NCBI GenBank assembly: GCA_034770075.1
Contig: CM068386.1
Location: 43,747,990 to 43,811,989 of the forward strand
Direction: 5' to 3'
Length of the DNA: 64,000 bases
Source of the DNA: Aralia elata
Taxonomy: Eukaryota > Streptophyta > Magnoliopsida > Apiales > Araliaceae
Shown: piece after piece, positions 58,822 to 64,000 of the stretch
Layout: every line of letters begins with the position of its first letter
How positions within the stretch are numbered: the stretch's first letter is position 1
Translations under genes and position numbers: made by a program
Notes under the pieces: model-generated
Seen by the model: only the letters and a program-made list of their open reading frames with translations
What the model was told of the DNA's origin: nothing
The model's database searches: none

Positions 58822-59229
58822 TCTAGTTTAATTCTTCAGTGTTAGTTTTCTTCCGTTCGGTGAAACCAAATTGAAAACTTCAGTTCACTGATAAATCGCG
58901 ATTGAAGAAATTAAAGGTAATTAGGTTAATTATATGATCTTATATGTAATTATTAGGATTATATAACTCTATTTGGTAGAATTGGATTGAAATTGTGGAG
59001 TATAATGATGAATTAAAGAATTTTTGGTTTATAGTGAAATATTTTTTTTCAAAAACTTAGAATATTGAATTTCAATGCTTGTGTTGATTGTGATTATGTG
59101 AATTGGGATTGGAAACTATGTTTCTAATTGTTTAAAGTCATAAGAATTCATCCCAGAAGCATATTAAAAGGAATTAGGATTGAATGGAAAGGATTCGGCA
59201 AAAACAGAGTATGAGTTTACTCACAGTCG

Positions 59230-59350
59230 AAGTGGCGTAGTTGCGCCATTTCCCCAATCAAAAATAGCACAGCTGCACTGGTCTGTAAAAAACGAAAGTA
59301 GAGCTTGGGCGCAGTTACACCATTCCCAAGTCTAAGTGCAGCGCAGCTGC
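59230..59350. repeat. GC-richer block with GCGCAGCTGCGC words
   Basis: AGTGGCGTAGTTGCGCC, GGGCGCAGTTACACC and GCAGCGCAGCTGCGCAG (containing the palindrome GCGCAGCTGCGC) in AT-rich LTR. Confidence 0.65.
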
Positions 59351-60559
59351 GCAGTACTGTAAAGTTGTCAAGAAGTTCTGTTTGTTAAATCAAACCTAAA
59401 GGCATGTGTAATAGAGTCTTATAAGCAGTAATATATGTCAAGAATAATGTTTAAATGTCTAAGTGTAGAATGACCACGTCGGGCGAAAATTGAATGAGCA
59501 AAGTTAAAGATTTTCATAACAAAATGAATAAGATAAAATTAACGTAATTTCATTACGTACGTGTGATTAAGGTATATGTATGATTGACGTATATATACGT
59601 GTGATCGTATGTTGTGTAGGACTTGTGAAGTGCAGATAAGCTAAAATAGTAATCAACTCACGAGGCAAGTCTTTCAGTTCCTATGTGTTATAGGAGCTTG
59701 ATATCGATTATACGAAATCTTTATCACATTATGCATAAGATGTTCAGGAATATGTTAAATTACATATTGTGCTATATGAATTGTGAAAGTTAAAATATGA
59801 CTAAGCTGATTGGATGTGGAACTCAATCTATATGTGATATATGATATGATGAGATCATATGTTTTAGAATAATGATGCATGAATGTTATGCATAGTTTAA
59901 TGATTATGATGCATGAATGATATGCGTAATAGAAGATGTACAATGTATATATTGAGCATGAAACTATGCGCTATGTGAGTATGAAAACTGTTAGATTTGC
60001 TGAGCTGTCGAGCTCAGACTTGCAAAATGCAAAATTTTACAGGTTAAAGATACAGGGCGATATTATTTGCAAGCTGATGATACGGATTAGAAGACATGCG
60101 AAGGATTGAATTTTCTTGAATTAGAAGTTGTATAGAACTATATTAATAGTTTTGATATATGTAATTGACAAATGTGTAATTTTTGAAATATTCAATAAAG
60201 GATATTTGTTTTGATTATGTTGTGGAGATTGCTATATAATATAAAGCTCTATAGTGATAATACAATATCAGAAAGAATTCGTATTGAGGATTGAGTTGTA
60301 CACACTCATATCGACTCTGATGAAATGAATCATACAATAACTGTGATTCACAAAATAGATAACCGTAAAGGTTACGATTCAGGGAATGAAAGAAAGCGAG
60401 TAAGATATAAAGAAGTTTTTAAATATTCCGCATTTTTAGCTATTATCTCATTATATTATGGAATAAAGCCAACTCAAGATAGTTGTTAACGCACAAGGTT
60501 GAGATTAAGTTAGTCCTGATGTTGGATTATGTTAGTCTCGATTTTGGGGGCGTCACATT

Positions 60560-60571
60560 TGGTATCAGAGC
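60560..60571 (+). promoter_or_regulatory. Primer binding site, initiator Met tRNA type (A2)
   Basis: A perfect TGGTATCAGAGC, 2 bp after the LTR end. Confidence 0.9.
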
Positions 60572-61545
60572 CGTAGGTTATAAACCTTAGGTAAGGGAAA
60601 CTTTAGGCTATAACCTTATGGAAATAATAAAGATTTAGTATGAATAGTAAAATGGTTTATAATAAAAAGAAAATAATAATAAGATCACGATGTGGTCGGA
60701 TTGAATTGTAGAATGACAGATGATTTGTTGAACGATTTAGCAGATATAGCCCGACGCTATAAAGATAAGATACTACAAAGTAGTACAAGAATAAAACTCA
60801 GAAGGAGTTATAGATAATGATATATGAGTTTCCTATTAAGCAAAGTGCAAGATAAGATTTGATAGGGTTGGGTAGGATTTCACTTGAGGACTCATATAAT
60901 AGCTGAGTTTTACAAACCTTTGTATGGGCAGGGATTTTGTGCTTGGTTTAACGAATACTTGGTTTATCACATTGATAATCATTGAAATGTCGAGGTCGCG
61001 CTATCAATATACATATGGTGAGAAGGTGATTCTTTTCTTATATTTATAATTGATAGATAGATAATACTAAAGGTTAGGTGCGAGTTTTTAAAACTCATGC
61101 TTATGGTTAGTTTGTGACTCATAGCTATATGGTATGTTTTTGAACCCCTAAAGCGTATGGACAGACCCTGATTAGTTCTTGGACTACGTATTACTAGGAC
61201 AAGTTCCTAAATTCATATTTTTGTGGAAAGTTCCTTAACACATAAAGTGTAGTATGTTTGATGAACTATACCAGGATATAGGAATAATTAGGAGCTAATT
61301 GTCATCGGTATGTTGAGCAATAATGGTATTAGAGATTAATATAGGTATTCATCGTAAGAGAATAGTAATACAACTATTACTATTTGGAAATGGTAATTTA
61401 AAAGGATGAGCATGATTATAGAATGCCATAAAAGGGCAAGGAAATTAAACTCTAGAGTGAGTTAGAAATGATCAACCCTAAATAAAAAGGGTATTGTTAA
61501 TCAAGAATTAGCAAAAAGACGTAGAGGATGTCAGAATAAGAAAAT

Positions 61546-61778
61546 AGACACTGGTATTATGTCATAAAAAGCCAGACACTAGTGATATGTCATAACAAAA
61601 CAGACATTGTTGTTGTGTCATAATAGACACTGGTGGTGTGTCATTGAAAGATAGACACTGGTGATCTGTCATAATAAAAACAGATACTGGTGTTATGTCA
61701 AAGACATTGGTGATCTGTCATAAGAGTCCAGACACTGGTGAAGTGTCATAATAAAATTGACACTGGTTATTTGTCAGA
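61546..61778. repeat. Minisatellite of 20-29 bp with self-complementary units, nine copies
   Basis: Units follow AGACACTGGTGATCTGTCATA plus a variable A-rich tail. GACA and TGTC at the two ends of the core can pair around the CTGGTG centre; variants often keep both ends. Confidence 0.85.
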
Positions 61779-62142
61779 AGAAGCTAGTCGTGAGTGGGAC
61801 TAAAGTAAAGTAGACATAGATGATGTTAAAATAAACACAGGTTATGTTATAAGATGGAAAGAGAATGTCGAACTTACGATATGGGTGATACCAATGATGG
61901 ATAGATACAAATAGTGAAGGAATTAGACTCCAGAGGGGGTCAAAAGCATAAAAGGATTGAGTCCGAAAATTTTAGGACCTTTCACAATAATAGAAGATTT
62001 CGTATGAAATAACAGAAGGTTATGAAATATTTAGAAATGCATGAATATATGTATTATGCTATGTGGTGATTAAAGTTCTAGTATGAATAATTAATGCTTT
62101 AAAAGAAAAGATGACAAAATAACATATTTTATTATACAGATA

Positions 62143-62189
62143 ATGCCGCCGAGAAGAGATTAGCGTAATCAAGAAGAGACAGAGCGCGA
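62143..62189 (+). pseudogene. Gypsy gag start, truncated
   Basis: From the ATG at 62143 the frame reads MPPRRD, a stop (62161-62163), then RNQEETER, resembling the N-terminus of chromovirus gag. A copia-type LTR cuts it at 62190. Too short for certainty. Confidence 0.45.
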
Positions 62190-63419
62190 TGAAAGTATTA
62201 TGCACACAAGTCAATCATATTTAATATGGTAAAGCATGCACTTTGTAATCTTATTCGTTTATTAATAAAAGAAATTATTTATTAAAGACATTTTATATTA
62301 TCTACATGGTGTTGTTATATTAAATGTGATAAACCCTTAGTTTAAGCAATATTTTTAGAATCGTGATGATGATTATGCTAATGAGATCTAAATTCTTAGA
62401 TAGCTTAAAATAGTTCCTAATCGATAGATTACTAAAAAGGGGATTAGTAAATCTAGATAGATTAGTACATATTTTGTTTGCTCTTAGGAATAGAATGATT
62501 GATCTCATAATCATTTGTGTGTAGACACTAAAACAAGTATGTAGGTGCTTATTAGAGAATAAGTTCACTGAAGATGGCTCGCTAAAAGAATACATAATGG
62601 AGTTTTACTCGCCTGTCAATAGGAATTCCTCTAGTAATAGTAGTACAAGTGATCCTTGGACTTGATATTATCATAGTATCTTGTGCATGATGAATTATGC
62701 TTTGACATATTCATTAATACCTTTAGGGTATGATATAGGGTATGATTGGGTATAATAAGTTATACATGGAGATAGTTGAATAATCAACAGAGAATCTCCC
62801 GCTTCTAGTAAAAAGAGAGAATGTCCTATGTGATTCGATAAATGACAACTCAGTAGTCCTTGGCCAAGACAGAATGAAATTAGAAAGGAGTTTCTGATTT
62901 GCATTATTTAGAGTTGTGCATTTGGGAATTGAAATACATATAATTAAATAAAATAAGACTTGATAGTAATTTCATGTCTTATATTTAATTGGGTTATTGT
63001 ATGGTAGAAGGATTGAATTGTACGATAATTATTCACTTAAAGGTTCTTCTATGATTAATGTTAAAATCTATATTATCTGGAAAGTCGTTGATCACTAAGG
63101 GGGCTTACCCTTATTCTAGAATAAATATTATTTATTTAAATGAATTAAATAGTTTAATTTATTTAATTAAATAAGATTAGAATTGTTCTAATAAATTTAT
63201 TCACAACCGGTTTAATATAGAGAACCTAAAGGGTCACACCGCAAAAAAAAAATATTTATTTATGAAATAAATGGCATAATCGTAATAATAAGTTAAGTGT
63301 ATTTAATTTAAACTATGTTGATAGAATAAATTAAATAACTTAATATTTATTATTTAATATTTTGGAAATACTAATTATAAATTAATAAGAGGAGTTTTAT
63401 TATTATTATTATTATTATT
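62190..63419 (+). repeat. Copia-type LTR, left part, plus orientation
   Basis: It begins TGAAAGTATTATGC and is the reverse complement of 25230-29340 without its nested LTR. The left flank is CGCGA (62185-62189). Another LTR interrupts it at 63420, and the remainder lies outside the window. This copy shows the empty insertion site of the LTR at 26420-28661. The open frames at 62320-62904 are unsupported. Confidence 0.85.
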
Positions 63420-64000
63420 TGTAATGTCCGGAAATTTTAAACATTGTATCAAATTTATTTTTATATACATAAATTCATTTTATATAATTTTATAAATTTA
63501 ATTGGATCCACGTAAGTAGTGTTATTCAAATTTATAAATTAATTCTAACATTTAATTGCAAGAAAATTTGGAAAAAAAAATAATTATTTTTACTATTATC
63601 GGATCTAAATAATTCGTATGAAGAATTATTGTTGAAATAAATATTATAAATGATTAATCAACTTAACTATTTAATTCAATTTAAATATTAGGAGAATAAT
63701 GTAAATAATTTTAATAAACAAGTTGGGCTATTTTCTTTTATTTCAATTGACCCAAAATTTTAATTGGGCAAAGCCCAGTTTCCTTTTATTTTCCTATTGG
63801 GCCACTTCTAATTAGATCAGTCGGCCCAACTCCATTTGGGTGAGCCATTTCTTGTTAATCCGACCGGGTCGAACCATTGCGAACGGGTTGAACCGTTTCC
63901 TATACGATTTGGGGCTAATAGAGCTTCAGGCCAAATCAAATGAAATTGGGGAAAGGAATTGATCGCTGGAAATCTCGAATAACCGAAACAAGAAAGGGGG
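63420..64000 (+). repeat. Start of another gypsy-type LTR
   Basis: It begins TGTAATGTCCGG, like other gypsy LTR starts here, and runs off the window. It carries four TGGGC(C/T) motifs on either strand between 63724 and 63828. No gene is seen. Confidence 0.65.

Larger units (their letters stand above)
58159..60557 (+). repeat. Complete gypsy 5' LTR (element A2)
   Basis: 2399 bp, TGTAACGTTCCGAG to GGGGGCGTCACA, followed by a primer binding site. The left flank TTATA (58154-58158) is the expected duplication; its partner is outside the window. There is a TATAAATA box at 58814-58821, a GC-richer block at 59230-59350, and the GCTGAGCTGTCGAGCTC landmark near 60000. It is the best reference copy of this LTR family here. 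Confidence 0.9.
60558..62142 (+). mobile_element. Non-coding leader of element A2
   Basis: It shares long stretches with the internal region of A1. It contains a nine-copy minisatellite (61546-61778). At about 61950-61990 it has text like the integrase C-terminus (LSPKILGPFTII) followed by decay. No complete gene is seen. Confidence 0.65.

Overview
The window looks like intergenic heterochromatin of a flowering plant, probably a eudicot. It is AT-rich and I found no convincing host gene, tRNA or rRNA. Almost all of it is LTR retrotransposons inserted into one another. The lineages are plant-specific: a Tekay/Del chromovirus, a Tat/Ogre-like Ty3-gypsy element with two RNase H domains, a Sirevirus-like Ty1-copia element, and a scrap of a CACTA transposase. 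The species cannot be named from the sequence.

Layout, left block (1-29656). A decayed chromovirus integrase with chromodomain (1-1412) and its 3' LTR (to 4254) interrupt the 5' LTR of a protein-less gypsy element (LTR tail to 5058, primer binding site 5061, internal region to 7745, 3' LTR from 7746). A second LTR family starts at 8113 and again at 15799. It is broken up by solo LTRs at 9452-12770 (target duplication TTATG), 13464-15277 (AATAA), 22514-23886 (probable ATATG) and 25230-29340 (ATTGA). The last of these holds another solo LTR at 26420-28661 (CAAGG). The block ends against a CACTA transposase fragment on the minus strand (29657-30168).

Layout, right block (about 30200-64000). A Sirevirus-like copia element runs from its 5' LTR (about 30200-39429, interrupted by solo LTRs 31260-36137 and 36365-39067) through gag and protease to 41883. 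A complete, young 14.5-kb Tat element (41884-56370, target duplication AATAT) sits inside its coding region. The copia integrase and reverse transcriptase resume at 56376 and are cut at 58158 by a further gypsy LTR (58159-60557). That element carries a non-coding leader and a gag start codon (62143), and is itself hit by a copia-type LTR (62190) and another gypsy LTR (63420).

How the parts work. The Tat element is the only nearly intact one. It has LTRs of 2119 and 2127 bp that differ by only a few bases, a primer binding site, gag-protease with a G-patch, a 172-bp putative intron that restores the pol frame, reverse transcriptase, two RNase H domains, an integrase with D,D35E spacing, a 3' UTR with a ~197-bp tandem array, and a polypurine tract. 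One stop codon and one frameshift probably disable it. The other elements are relics, mostly solo LTRs left by recombination.

The most unusual signals are non-coding. (1) Short GC-rich self-complementary cores lie inside otherwise AT-rich LTRs, and identical cores are shared between unlike LTRs. (2) A decamer, ATCGTAGAGT, recurs in both orientations in the LTR and the coding linkers of the Sirevirus. (3) A 61-nt hairpin abuts the TATA box of the Tat LTR. (4) There are arrays of small palindromic units, and W-box clusters at conserved positions in two LTRs.
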